A stretch of DNA of 17,713 nt, taken from NCBI GenBank assembly GCA_021163085.1, contig JAGGXL010000140.1, forward strand, positions 1 through 17,713. Reading direction: 5' to 3'. This document shows positions 1 through 7,757 of this stretch, piece by piece. Every line of letters starts with the position of its first letter. The first letter of the stretch is position 1. Position numbers and translations under genes: made by a program. Under the pieces are notes generated by a model. The model was not told the DNA's origin. It worked only from the letters and a program-made list of their open reading frames with translations, and made no database searches. Source of the stretch: Thermodesulfobacterium sp. GTDB lineage: Bacteria > Desulfobacterota > Thermodesulfobacteria > Thermodesulfobacteriales > Thermodesulfobacteriaceae.

Positions 1-291
1 GGAGAGTATGCAGATGCATTTGGTGCAAATGGAACAGGGACTGGAACATGGGATCCAATGGTTCCTGTTGCAAGACCTTATTCAGATCTTGAGGCTATGA
101 CAGGTCCAGATCAAAATGTTTATATAGGAACTGATATGGTTCAATGTCTTTCTTGTCATAGAGCTCATGCAAGTCCTTATCCTGATATGCTTAGATGGGA
201 TTATGAAGGAAAGTGTCTTGTAGAAAATGCTACTGCAGATGAATGTGGTTGTTTGGTATGTCATACTGAAAAATCAAACATAAGCCTTTAA
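1..291 (+). CDS. Multihaem c-type cytochrome, doubled-CXXCH type (C-terminal fragment)
   Basis: The reading frame is open from the first base, so this is the 3' end of a longer gene cut by the window edge; about 96 residues are visible. Two CXXCH haem-binding motifs are present, CLSCH and CLVCH, the first followed by RAHASPYPDMLRWDY, a context typical of doubled-CXXCH cytochromes of anaerobic metal- and sulfate-reducing bacteria. Such proteins are exported, receive covalently bound haem in the periplasm, and carry electrons. The signal peptide and any further haem motifs lie upstream of the window. The neighbouring resB gene encodes a cytochrome c assembly factor, which fits, although resB appears to have its own promoter. 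The specific redox partner cannot be told from this fragment. Confidence 0.85.
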   Translation, partial: GEYADAFGANGTGTGTWDPMVPVARPYSDLEAMTGPDQNVYIGTDMVQCLSCHRAHASPYPDMLRWDYEGKCLVENATADECGCLVCHTEKSNISL

Positions 292-317
292 AAATTTGTT
301 TTTTTGGAAAATCTCTC

Positions 318-345
318 TTGCTATTTCTTATAAAAAGTCTATAAT
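318..345 (+). promoter_or_regulatory. Sigma-70-type promoter for resB
   Basis: A perfect TATAAT -10 box lies at 340-345, and a TTGCTA -35 box (4 of 6 matches) lies at 318-323, with a 16-bp spacer. The predicted transcript start is near 352, about 23 bases before the resB ATG, leaving room for a GGAAAG ribosome-binding site at 360-365. Read by eye, not tested. Confidence 0.6.
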
Positions 346-374
346 ATCTAAAATTTTTTGGAAAGAATAAGTTT

Positions 375-1679
375 ATGCAAAAACTTTGGAATTTTTTGAG
401 TTCAGCAAGATTAGCTATTTTTTTGTTTTTAGTTTTAGCTTTTATCTCTATTTTTGGAACTGTTATTCCACAGGGTCAACCTTCTCAAATTTATCTTATG
501 AAATATGGTGCTTTTTGGGGAAAAATTATTCTCTTTTTCAAGCTTGACGATGCCTATCATTCCTGGTGGTATGTAGGAACTTTGTTTTTTTTCTTAGCTA
601 ATTTAATTGCCTGTTCTATAAAAAGATTTCCTATAAGCTGGAAATTGTATAAAAAGGATCCTGCTGAAATTAATCCAGAAAAATTGCCATATAAATATGA
701 AATCACCTTAAAAAGAAATATTTCTCAAATTACAGAAATTCTTTCCAATAAATTAAATTTTAAAAAAGTTGAAGGAAAAGCGGAAGGGGGGATACTTTTC
801 TATAAAGACCTTAATAGATGGGCACATCTTTCTGTGTATGTGGTTCATTTTTCTGTGGTGGTGGTGATTGTAGGTGCTTTAATAGGAGCTATCTGGGGAT
901 ATAGAGGAAATATGTCAATAGTGGAAGAACAGAGTTCTAATACTGTCCTTCCTTTTAGAGAGAAAAATCCTATATTTTTAGATTTTTTTGTAAAACTTAA
1001 TAAATTTAATATAGAATTTTATCCTGACGGAACTCCAAAAGAATACATTTCGAATGTTACAGTGATAGACGGAAACAAGACAATTAATGCACTTATAAAA
1101 GTAAATTCACCTTTTAGATATAAAGGAATTTCTTTTTATCAGGCAAGTTATGATACCATTCCTGTATTCAAAATAAAGGTAAAATACAGAGGAAGTGAAA
1201 AAACTTACACTCTGGATCTTTTTTCTCCTGTTGCTATTGATGATAGATATACAATAGCTTTAAATGACTTTGGTAAGGCCCATGGACTTATCTATGCCAG
1301 GATTGTGCTTTTTGATTCAAAAACTAACCAACAAATTCCTGGTATTATAATAAAAGGGATTCCCCATTTTCGTGTTCCCTTAGATAAGGGCATGTTACAG
1401 GTCTTGTTAGAAGGTGTAGAAAAAGTTACTTATGTTTCTGTCCTTCAGGTAAAGAAAGATCCAGGAATCGGTATAGTTTATGCAGGATTTGTTTTAATAA
1501 TGTTAGGACTTTTAGGAGTTTATTTCTTCGAACCCAAAACATTTTGGATATTTATAAGTTCTTCCGGGAAAAATAAAGCAGTGCTTAAAATGGGAGCTTA
1601 TGCGAAGAGAGAAAGAGAAACTTTAAAACTTAAACTTGAAGAAATAGCGAATAAAATTAAAACTTTGGCAGAGTCTTAA
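375..1679 (+). CDS. resB: ResB/Ccs1-family cytochrome c biogenesis protein
   Basis: This membrane protein belongs to the system II (Ccs) cytochrome c maturation pathway. With CcsA/ResC it delivers haem, and keeps apocytochrome cysteines reduced, on the outer face of the cytoplasmic membrane. The 434-residue product has the ResB plan: a first membrane segment around residues 12-33 ending in GTVIPQG, a second around 64-82, a third around 152-174 preceded by WAH (H151) and containing H158, a large periplasmic domain from about 176 to 360 with the family signature GISFYQASY (251-259), and a last membrane segment around 364-386. A charged cytoplasmic tail follows. The ATG is preceded by GGAAAG and the promoter at 318-345. 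The usual partner CcsA is not next to it, which is unusual. The cytochrome gene just upstream is a plausible client. Confidence 0.93.
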   Translation: MQKLWNFLSSARLAIFLFLVLAFISIFGTVIPQGQPSQIYLMKYGAFWGKIILFFKLDDAYHSWWYVGTLFFFLANLIACSIKRFPISWKLYKKDPAEINPEKLPYKYEITLKRNISQITEILSNKLNFKKVEGKAEGGILFYKDLNRWAHLSVYVVHFSVVVVIVGALIGAIWGYRGNMSIVEEQSSNTVLPFREKNPIFLDFFVKLNKFNIEFYPDGTPKEYISNVTVIDGNKTINALIKVNSPFRYKGISFYQASYDTIPVFKIKVKYRGSEKTYTLDLFSPVAIDDRYTIALNDFGKAHGLIYARIVLFDSKTNQQIPGIIIKGIPHFRVPLDKGMLQVLLEGVEKVTYVSVLQVKKDPGIGIVYAGFVLIMLGLLGVYFFEPKTFWIFISSSGKNKAVLKMGAYAKRERETLKLKLEEIANKIKTLAES

Positions 1680-1684
1680 AAGCC

Positions 1685-1712
1685 TTGACAAACTTTCAAA
1701 AAAAAGTATATT
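1685..1712 (+). promoter_or_regulatory. Strong sigma-70-type promoter for the small basic protein gene
   Basis: A perfect TTGACA -35 box (1685-1690) and a TATATT -10 box (1707-1712, 5 of 6 matches) are separated by 16 bp, beginning six bases after the resB stop codon. It is among the best promoter matches in the window. The predicted start near 1719 gives a leader of about 28 nt that includes the AGGAG and GGAGG ribosome-binding sequences. Confidence 0.65.
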
Positions 1713-1746
1713 TGAGGTGATTTTTTATTAAGGAGTGGAGGTTTAA

Positions 1747-1959
1747 ATGGCAAGACATAAGAAAAGGGAAAGAGAAAGAGAGATAGAGAGAAAAAGGAGA
1801 AGAAGGGCAAAACTTGCTAAACTTCGTGCTAAAGGTTTTTTCCCAAGACCAGAAGGCTATGATCCAAAAGTGTATTCCTATGTTGCTTATGCTGTAGCAA
1901 AAGGCATTATGAGCTTAGAAGAAGCTCTGGCTAAATTAGAAAAAGCAAAAATTTCTTAA
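1747..1959 (+). CDS. Small highly basic protein of unknown function (70 aa)
   Basis: I do not recognise this family. The first 30 residues contain 16 Lys/Arg, mixed with Glu in repeats such as KKREREREIERKRRRR, and should form a long charged helix. After a Gly-Phe-Phe-Pro-Arg-Pro turn (30-35), residues about 42-68 read as two amphipathic helices (YSYVAYAVAKGIM, then SLEEALAKLEKAK). There is no signal peptide or membrane segment, so it is likely cytoplasmic, and the charge suggests nucleic acid or ribosome binding; this is inference only. The start is well supported: ATG with GGAGG five bases upstream (1737-1741), a second AGGAG at 1731-1735, and a near-consensus promoter at 1685-1712. Such signals suggest abundant expression from a monocistronic unit, since the next gene downstream is a broken remnant. 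It could be a lineage-specific ribosome- or nucleoid-associated protein. Confidence 0.75.
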   Translation: MARHKKREREREIERKRRRRAKLAKLRAKGFFPRPEGYDPKVYSYVAYAVAKGIMSLEEALAKLEKAKIS

Positions 1960-2001
1960 TAAACTTTTTCAGTTTCTTCGTTTTATAAATATCTATTTTT
2001 A

Positions 2002-2579
2002 ATGTTTTCTGTCCTTAGAGTAGAAGATCTAAGTAAAAATATGGTAAGAAGTTAGTACTCAATAAAGTTTCCTTTAAATTGTATCCATCAGATATTCTTG
2101 GCATAATAGGTCCCAATGGAGCAGGAAAGAGCACCTTACTTTATATTCTTCTGGGTATAGTATCTCCTACCATAGGAGATATATATTATTTTGGAGAAAA
2201 ATTTTTTAAAAACAGAAGCAAAATTTTTTATAAAATAGGTTTTGCATCTCAATATATAAGTCTTCCTTATTCGCTTACTGTAGAGGAAAATTTAAAGGTT
2301 GCAGAAATTTTGGCCTGGGCTTTAGTACTCCTGTTTTTACTATTCTCAGCAGTATTTTATCCAGTAGAAGTATTACCGGAAAGCTTTCAAACCGTAGCTA
2401 AGCTTGTTCCTACATCTTATATATTTGAAACCTTCAGACAAATTCTTTTAGAAGGTTATACTCCTTATGTTTTTATCCTAAAGGCTTATGCTCTGGTTTT
2501 TGTATATTTTTCTTTAAGTGTAGGGATATTTATATTAGCTTTTAATTTTGCCAAAAAACAGGAAAAATTACTAAAATAG
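2002..2579 (+). pseudogene. Remnant of an ABC-2 exporter: ATPase N-terminus fused to permease C-terminus, with a frameshift
   Basis: From the ATG at 2002 the frame reads MFSVLRVEDLSKN and then hits a stop (TAG, 2053-2055). Moving to the frame that begins at 2040 restores the expected continuation YGKKLVLNKVSFKL, so one base (probably a T in AATTAT) has been lost near 2038-2041. The restored frame has an intact Walker A (GPNGAGKST), a Q-loop-like FASQ and TVEENLKVAEI. Near 2305-2315 it passes, in frame, straight into the end of an ABC-2 membrane subunit (LLFLLFSAVFYPVEVLPE, then a final membrane helix). The ABC signature, Walker B and switch histidine are gone, as is the front of the permease, so roughly 1 kb seems deleted. 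No good ribosome-binding site precedes the internal TTG at 2079. It cannot be a working transporter. Confidence 0.85.
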
Positions 2580-2631
2580 GCGAATAGTATGTCTTGTTTT
2601 TTAAAATAGATTTGTTAATTTTTAAATTGCT

Positions 2632-4431
2632 ATGAGATCCATACCTACAGAAAGGATTAGGAATTTTAGTATAATTGCGCATATTGACCACGGTAAATCT
2701 ACGCTTGCAGACCGTCTTCTTGAATTTACAGGGGCTGTTTCTGCAAGAGAAATGAGGGAACAGTATTTAGATCGTTTAGAGCTTGAAAGAGAAAGAGGGA
2801 TCACCATAAAATCTCAGGCAGTAAGGCTTTATTATCAGAGAGAAAATGGAGAAGTCTATCAGTTGAACCTGATAGATACTCCTGGACATGTTGATTTTAC
2901 TTATGAAGTTTCACGGGCACTTTCAGCCTGCGAAGGTGCATTGCTTGTGGTGGATGCATCTCAGGGAGTAGAAGCTCAAACTCTTGCCAATGTGTATTTA
3001 GCTTTAGAAAATAATTTAGAAATTATACCTGTCATAAATAAGATAGATTTGCCTCAGGCAGACATAGAAAAAACTAAAAAGGAAATTGAAGAAATTGTAG
3101 GTCTTGATTCTCAGGATGCATTATTGGTCAGTGCTAAACTGGGAATAGGTATAAAAGAAGTTTTAGAGGCAATTGTTAATAAAATTCCTCCCCCAAGAGG
3201 TAAAAGAGAAGCTCCTTTAAGAGCACTGGTTTTTGATTCTTGGTATGATCCCTATCTGGGAGTGGTTGTTCTGGTAAGGGTAGTAGATGGTAAGCTCTAT
3301 CCAGGACAGAAGATAAAATTTCTTTCAACAGGAAAGACATATGAAATTACCAAAGTGGGAGTGTTTGCTCCAGAAGCAGCAACCTTAGATTGTCTCTTTG
3401 CAGGAGAAGTGGGATTCATTGCTGCAGGAATAAAAGAAGTCAGAGAGGCTAAAATAGGAGATACCATAACAGAAGCTAATGCTCAGGTAGAACCACTTCC
3501 GGGATTTAAAGAGGTAAAACCTGTGGTTTTCGCGGGTATTTTTCCTGTTGATAATGATGATTTTGAGGATCTCAGAGAAGCTGTAGAAAAATTATGGCTT
3601 AATGACCCTGCCTTTTCTTATGAAGCAGAAACCTCAGTAGCTTTAGGATTTGGTTTTAGATGTGGTTTTCAGGGACTCCTTCACATGGAGATTGTTCAGG
3701 AAAGATTGGAAAGAGAATTTAAATTAAATCTTATTACTACAGCTCCTACAGTGAAATATAAAATAAGACTTAAAAATAATAAAGAAATTGAAATAGAAAA
3801 TCCTGCAGATTGGCCTGATCCAGGATTAATTGAAGAAGTTTTGGAACCTTATATAAGAGCTGAAATCTATACTCCTAAGGAATATATAGGTCCTCTTATT
3901 AAACTTTGTGAAGAAAAAAGAGGAATACAGAAGGAGATTAAATTTTTAACTCCTGAGAGATGTATTCTTATATATGAACTTCCTTTCAGTGAGGTTGTGC
4001 TTGACTTTTATGATAAGCTAAAAAGCTATTCAAGAGGTTATGCTTCCTTAGATTATCAGTTTATTGGATATAAACCGGGAGACCTCGTAAAAATGGATAT
4101 ATTGATAAATAAACAACCTGTGGATACTTTATCCTTGATTGTTCATAGAGATAAAGCCTATTACAGAGGAAGAGAACTTGCCTTCAAGTTAAAAGAAGTT
4201 ATTCCGAGACAGCTTTTTGAAGTGGTTATTCAGGCAGCTATAGGAAGCAAAGTAATAGCTCGTGAAAGAATACCGCCATTAAGAAAAGATGTTCTGGCAA
4301 AATGTTACGGAGGAGATGTGACAAGAAAAAAGAAACTTCTGGAAAAACAAAAGGAAGGTAAGAAAAGACTAAAGGCTATAGGTCATATAGAAATACCTCA
4401 GGAGGCATTTTTAGCAGTTTTAAAAATTTAA
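2632..4431 (+). CDS. lepA: Elongation factor 4 (LepA) GTPase
   Basis: EF-4 is a ribosome-bound translational GTPase, structurally close to EF-G, implicated in back-translocation and in translation under stress. The 599-residue product is full length. G-motifs are clear: AHIDHGKST (16-24), RGITIKSQ (55-62), DTPGH (82-86), NKID (136-139) and a later SAK. The LepA-specific C-terminal domain is also present, ending in GGDVTRKKKLLEKQKEGKKR and a final IPQEAFLAVLKI. The ATG is the natural family start (IRNFSIIAHIDHG), although there is no convincing Shine-Dalgarno in front of it. It lies 52 bases after the ABC remnant and 21 bases before lepB; lepA-lepB is the same gene order seen in the E. coli operon, so co-transcription is likely. 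I see no clear promoter in the 52-base gap. Confidence 0.97.
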   Translation: MRSIPTERIRNFSIIAHIDHGKSTLADRLLEFTGAVSAREMREQYLDRLELERERGITIKSQAVRLYYQRENGEVYQLNLIDTPGHVDFTYEVSRALSACEGALLVVDASQGVEAQTLANVYLALENNLEIIPVINKIDLPQADIEKTKKEIEEIVGLDSQDALLVSAKLGIGIKEVLEAIVNKIPPPRGKREAPLRALVFDSWYDPYLGVVVLVRVVDGKLYPGQKIKFLSTGKTYEITKVGVFAPEAATLDCLFAGEVGFIAAGIKEVREAKIGDTITEANAQVEPLPGFKEVKPVVFAGIFPVDNDDFEDLREAVEKLWLNDPAFSYEAETSVALGFGFRCGFQGLLHMEIVQERLEREFKLNLITTAPTVKYKIRLKNNKEIEIENPADWPDPGLIEEVLEPYIRAEIYTPKEYIGPLIKLCEEKRGIQKEIKFLTPERCILIYELPFSEVVLDFYDKLKSYSRGYASLDYQFIGYKPGDLVKMDILINKQPVDTLSLIVHRDKAYYRGRELAFKLKEVIPRQLFEVVIQAAIGSKVIARERIPPLRKDVLAKCYGGDVTRKKKLLEKQKEGKKRLKAIGHIEIPQEAFLAVLKI

Positions 4432-4452
4432 TCTCAAGGGGGTTAAATTCAG

Positions 4453-5064
4453 ATGAAAAGTTTTCAGGATAAAATCTGGGACTGGACTAAAAGTATATTA
4501 ATTGCTCTGGTTTTTGCTCTTTTTATCAGAGCTTTTATAGTACAGGCTTATAAAATACCTTCTGGTTCTATGATACCTACACTTCTTATAGGAGATTATT
4601 TACTGGTTAATAAACTTGCTTATGGTATAAGAAATCCAATTAAAAATGATTTTATTTATTTCAGGAAACTACCAGAAAGACAGGAAATTGTAGTTTTTAC
4701 CTATCCAATCAATAAAAAACTGGATTTCATTAAAAGAGTTATTGGACTTCCTGGAGATACTGTGGAGATTGTTAATAAAAAAGTTTATGTAAATGGTAAA
4801 TTATTAAAAGAACCATATGTTCAATTTAGTGATCCAGAGATTTATCCTAAGGAAGTAAGTCCCAGAGATAACTATGGACCTGTAAAGGTTCCACCAGATT
4901 GTATTTTTGTGTTAGGAGATAACAGAGACCAAAGTTACGATAGTAGATTCTGGGGATTTGTTCCTATTAACTATGTTAAAGGTAGAGCTTTAATAATCTA
5001 TTTTTCTTGGGATTCAAAAAATTTTAGAGTAAGGTTTAATAGAATAGGAAAATTGATTAAATAA
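4453..5064 (+). CDS. lepB: Signal peptidase I
   Basis: This enzyme is the membrane-bound serine protease that removes signal peptides from Sec- and Tat-exported proteins. The 203-residue product has one N-terminal membrane anchor (about 14-31) followed at once by the catalytic box PSGSMIPT with nucleophile Ser39. The general-base lysine is Lys94 in FIKRVIGLPGD, and the conserved box E is GDNRDQSYDSRFWGFVP (155-171). It therefore has the Ser/Lys dyad and the short single-anchor architecture rather than the two-helix anchor of E. coli LepB. A G-rich ribosome-binding site (AAGGGGG, 4436-4442) sits 10 bases before the ATG. It follows lepA by 21 bases and probably shares its transcript. Its stop is only six bases from the stop of the convergent phoU-like gene. 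Confidence 0.96.
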   Translation: MKSFQDKIWDWTKSILIALVFALFIRAFIVQAYKIPSGSMIPTLLIGDYLLVNKLAYGIRNPIKNDFIYFRKLPERQEIVVFTYPINKKLDFIKRVIGLPGDTVEIVNKKVYVNGKLLKEPYVQFSDPEIYPKEVSPRDNYGPVKVPPDCIFVLGDNRDQSYDSRFWGFVPINYVKGRALIIYFSWDSKNFRVRFNRIGKLIK

Positions 5065-5076
5065 AGGTCTTTATTT
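5059..5076. terminator. Weak bidirectional hairpin between convergent lepB and phoU-like genes
   Basis: A perfect inverted repeat, AAATAAAG/CTTTATTT with a GT centre, spans both stop codons. On either strand the stem ends in T-rich sequence. It is symmetrical and correctly placed, but almost all A/T, so the stem is weak. It is the only terminator-like structure I can see in the six-base gap. Confidence 0.35.
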
Positions 5077-6408
5077 TGCTATCATAGCCCTCATTAGATC
5101 CGCTGTATTTTCTGCATGATGAGGAATACCCAAGATTAAATCGACAAGTTTTAATGTATAAAAAAGAATTAAAGGATTATCTAAATGAGTGAAAATGTTT
5201 TTCTTAATTTTGTTCCCGAATTCCTCTGCTAAATATTGTGAGTATCTTATATTTCTTACAATTTCCTTTGCCTGATTTCTGCTTTCTTCTGTTCTATTGA
5301 GAAGAAAATCTGCAGAATAGATAATAAGATTTTCTAAAAATTTTAAAGATTCAGTGCTTTTGATTAAGAGTGTTTCTATATCTTTAAAAAGCGTTTCAGA
5401 CAGTTCGAAGTGCTTAAAAGACAACCAGTTAATAATTTCTTCAGCTACATCAGCTATAGCATCCTGTTCTTTAAGATACATAAAAAGTTCAAATCTTTCT
5501 ACTGGAAGGATAATACCTTTAGGAAGATGTCCCCTTATATTTCTTTTTAATTGGTCTGCTTCTTTTTCTATTTCAAAAATGTGTTTTGAAATTTCTTCAA
5601 GTCTTTTGTTATCTTTTTTATTATAAGCTTCAAGAGCAAGAGAAAGCCTTTCTATACATTCAAGAACTAGATGAGCGTGTTTTTTCAATAAATCAAATAC
5701 TGGCAATTCCTTTAAAACTGTTTCTTTTATTTTTTTTATTTTTTCATTTTCTATTTTAGGAATTTTCCCTTCTATAGTAAAAATAACTCCTTCAGCAATA
5801 TTGGTGGCTAAATCCCCGACTCTTTCCAGATTTTGAACCATTATAATGTAATCTATACCAATTTCTAAAAGCTCGGGATTACCCTTCATACAATCTTTAA
5901 TTTGTTCGATATTGTCTTTCTGAAACCTATCAACTATGTCATCATATTCAATTACAGAATAAGCCTTTTTGGTATTTTCTGTAACAAAAGCATTTATAGC
6001 AGATTGTAGCATGTAAAGAGCTTCATTAGCCATTTCCATAATAGTTATTTTGCATTGGGGAATATTTTTTTCTCTGGTTTTGTATATATCAAGCACTCTA
6101 AAAGCAATATTTACAGATTGATCTGCTATTCTTTCTAAATTTCTTGCTATATCTATGGCAGTAATTATAAATCTCAGATCTTTTGCTACTGGTTGTTGTA
6201 AAGCTATGATTTCAAGAGCTGTCTGAGATACCATGTTTTCATAATAATCTACCTGCTCATCAAATTCTATAACCTTTTTAGCTAACTCTGGATTTAATTT
6301 ATCAATGGCTAAAAGGGCACCATTAACCATATCATTTACTATTTTTGCCATATCCAATAAAAGATTTTTTAGTATTTGTAGTTCTTTCTCTAAGGTTACT
6401 CTTGTCAT
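5071..6408 (-). CDS. PhoU / DUF47 (PhoU-like Pit accessory) fusion protein
   Basis: The 445-residue product joins two related all-helical metal-binding modules. Residues 1 to about 215 are a full PhoU with its two repeats, each carrying the conserved acidic metal motif (NLERIADQSVNIA, 90-102; NLERVGDLATNIAEG, 193-207). Residues about 225-445 match the DUF47/TIGR00153 fold: FEIEKEADQLKRNIRGHL (278-295), KEQDAIADVAEEI (313-325) and a closing PHHAENTADLM. PhoU restrains phosphate uptake and signalling through PstB and the PhoR kinase; DUF47 proteins usually sit beside Pit-type phosphate permeases. No pst, pit or phoR gene is adjacent here. A perfect AGGAGG (6414-6419) overlaps the stop of the upstream tRNA thiolase gene, so the two are likely translated from one transcript. 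A role in phosphate homeostasis is likely, but the transporter partner is unknown. Confidence 0.88.
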   Translation of the reverse strand: MTRVTLEKELQILKNLLLDMAKIVNDMVNGALLAIDKLNPELAKKVIEFDEQVDYYENMVSQTALEIIALQQPVAKDLRFIITAIDIARNLERIADQSVNIAFRVLDIYKTREKNIPQCKITIMEMANEALYMLQSAINAFVTENTKKAYSVIEYDDIVDRFQKDNIEQIKDCMKGNPELLEIGIDYIIMVQNLERVGDLATNIAEGVIFTIEGKIPKIENEKIKKIKETVLKELPVFDLLKKHAHLVLECIERLSLALEAYNKKDNKRLEEISKHIFEIEKEADQLKRNIRGHLPKGIILPVERFELFMYLKEQDAIADVAEEIINWLSFKHFELSETLFKDIETLLIKSTESLKFLENLIIYSADFLLNRTEESRNQAKEIVRNIRYSQYLAEEFGNKIKKNIFTHLDNPLILFYTLKLVDLILGIPHHAENTADLMRAMIAK

Positions 6409-6417
6409 TAAAACCTC

Positions 6418-7653
6418 CTAATTTTCTGATTTTTTAACACTATAAGCTCTAAAACCCATTTTTCTGAGCTTTAAAGCAAGAAAATAAGCCATTTCAGGAT
6501 CAGTAGCATTTAGAAATATGTATTTATCTCTATAGGGCTTAAAAAATTTTCTCAATCTTCTAACTGAATCTTTTATCAGATTTTCTTTTTCATTTAAATT
6601 TATAAGTATCCAGTTAGAATCCAAGCTTTTTACATAGTTTTCAAATATCTCCTGAGTGAGTTCTATGTTTTTATCTTCTACTCTGCTTAAAAGTTCTACT
6701 CTTTTACATCTGCTACAGATTTTATCAGTAGCACTGGTAATTTCTCCACATTTAATACACGTATTTAAAGGGGGTTCATCTTGGTAATGAGACTTTATTA
6801 AGGGGATAAGTTTTTTAGTGAAGACCGAAAGTAATTGATATTTAATTTGTCTATTTTCTTTTTCCATCTCTTCAAGAATTTTTTTCGTTTTCTTGGGTGG
6901 ATTATTGTCTGCATGAGGACAGAGAAAGTTTGCTATAAGTATTTCGTTAAGAGCGACATAATAAAATATTTCCTTTTCAGGAGTAGTATATAAAGGTTTA
7001 ATTTTTTTTACCTGATTTGGAGAAAGGGGAGGTGACACAGGTTGAAGTTTTGCTATTCCTGAGAAATCTCCATGGAAAAAGAGTGTCAGCATTGTAGAAA
7101 CAACATCATCTAAATGGTGTCCAGTGGCAACAACGGTCAGTTTTAATTCTTTTGCAATTTTTGAAAAAAGATACCTTTTTATTGTTCCACAAACTGAACA
7201 AATCTTATTTTTGAAATAAGTGAAAACAAAATCATCAATTCTGTATCCCTCTTTCTCTGGTAAACTATATACATAAAGAGGCACATCCAAAGTATTGCAT
7301 AAAGTTCTAACCAGATTTTCTATTTTTTCTGAATGATATTTAATTCCCAAATTTATAAAAATAGCCTGCAGGCCTATCTCAGGATAAAGTTTTTTTAGAA
7401 CAGTAAGCAAAGTAGCACTATCTTTACCACCAGAAAGAAATACTCCCACTTTATCTTGGGACTTAATCATTTTATACTTCTCTATAATTTTTTTTACTCT
7501 GTTTTCAAAAAAGGTATTGTAACAGTTCTTGCAAACTTTTATTCTCTGAGAGGGAATATCTATTAGAGCTTTTTCTTTTTTGCATAATTTGCAAAGAAAT
7601 GGATATTCTTTAACCTCAAATTCAAAAAGTTCGCCATACCTGAAATACTCCAT
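6418..7653 (-). CDS. ttuA: TtuA/TtcA-family tRNA 2-thiolation enzyme with an extra C-terminal domain
   Basis: This is a PP-loop ATP pyrophosphatase that thiolates tRNA uridine. The TtuA group makes 2-thioribothymidine at position 54 in thermophiles, using an Fe-S cluster. Seen in order: an N-terminal zinc finger (CKLC at 21-24, CKNC at 41-44), the PP-loop SGGKDS (74-79), cluster cysteines C152 and C155 in ICSVCGTIKR, ATGHHLDD (176-183), the third cluster-type cysteine C245 (FLCPHADNNPPKK), and a C-terminal zinc finger (CIKC at 299-302, CSRC at 313-316). TtuA proteins usually end about here, near 320 residues. This one runs on to 411 with a possible rhodanese-like tail that lacks the active cysteine. 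It is upstream of, and probably co-transcribed with, the phoU fusion gene. The exact tRNA position modified is inferred from the family. Confidence 0.88.
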   Translation of the reverse strand: MEYFRYGELFEFEVKEYPFLCKLCKKEKALIDIPSQRIKVCKNCYNTFFENRVKKIIEKYKMIKSQDKVGVFLSGGKDSATLLTVLKKLYPEIGLQAIFINLGIKYHSEKIENLVRTLCNTLDVPLYVYSLPEKEGYRIDDFVFTYFKNKICSVCGTIKRYLFSKIAKELKLTVVATGHHLDDVVSTMLTLFFHGDFSGIAKLQPVSPPLSPNQVKKIKPLYTTPEKEIFYYVALNEILIANFLCPHADNNPPKKTKKILEEMEKENRQIKYQLLSVFTKKLIPLIKSHYQDEPPLNTCIKCGEITSATDKICSRCKRVELLSRVEDKNIELTQEIFENYVKSLDSNWILINLNEKENLIKDSVRRLRKFFKPYRDKYIFLNATDPEMAYFLALKLRKMGFRAYSVKKSEN

Positions 7654-7711
7654 AATTTTTTATTTTAACCTAAATATTTTATTGTGAAAAGGAGAACCTA
7701 ATTTATTTCAC

Positions 7712-7740
7712 TTGTATTTCTTGCAGTTTAAGAGTAAAAT
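7712..7740 (+). promoter_or_regulatory. Possible promoter for the lipoprotein-pcm-LOG operon
   Basis: TTGTAT (7712-7717, 3 of 6 matches) and TAAAAT (7735-7740, 5 of 6) are spaced by 17 bp in the 104-base divergent gap between the tRNA thiolase gene and the lipoprotein gene. A start near 7747 would leave a leader of only about 11 bases with no Shine-Dalgarno. I found no equally good promoter for the divergent gene. Confidence 0.4.
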
Positions 7741-7757
7741 ATAAACTATTATTAATA

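Noticed and set aside
1961..1975. Hairpin AAACT-TTTTC-AGTTT after the small basic protein gene as a terminator
   Set aside because: A five-pair AT-rich stem followed by CTTCGTTTT is too weak to call.
2079..2579. Functional 166-residue ABC protein
   Set aside because: It lacks the signature, Walker B and switch motifs and most of the permease; upstream sequence shows a frameshifted continuation of the ATPase start, so I call a pseudogene.
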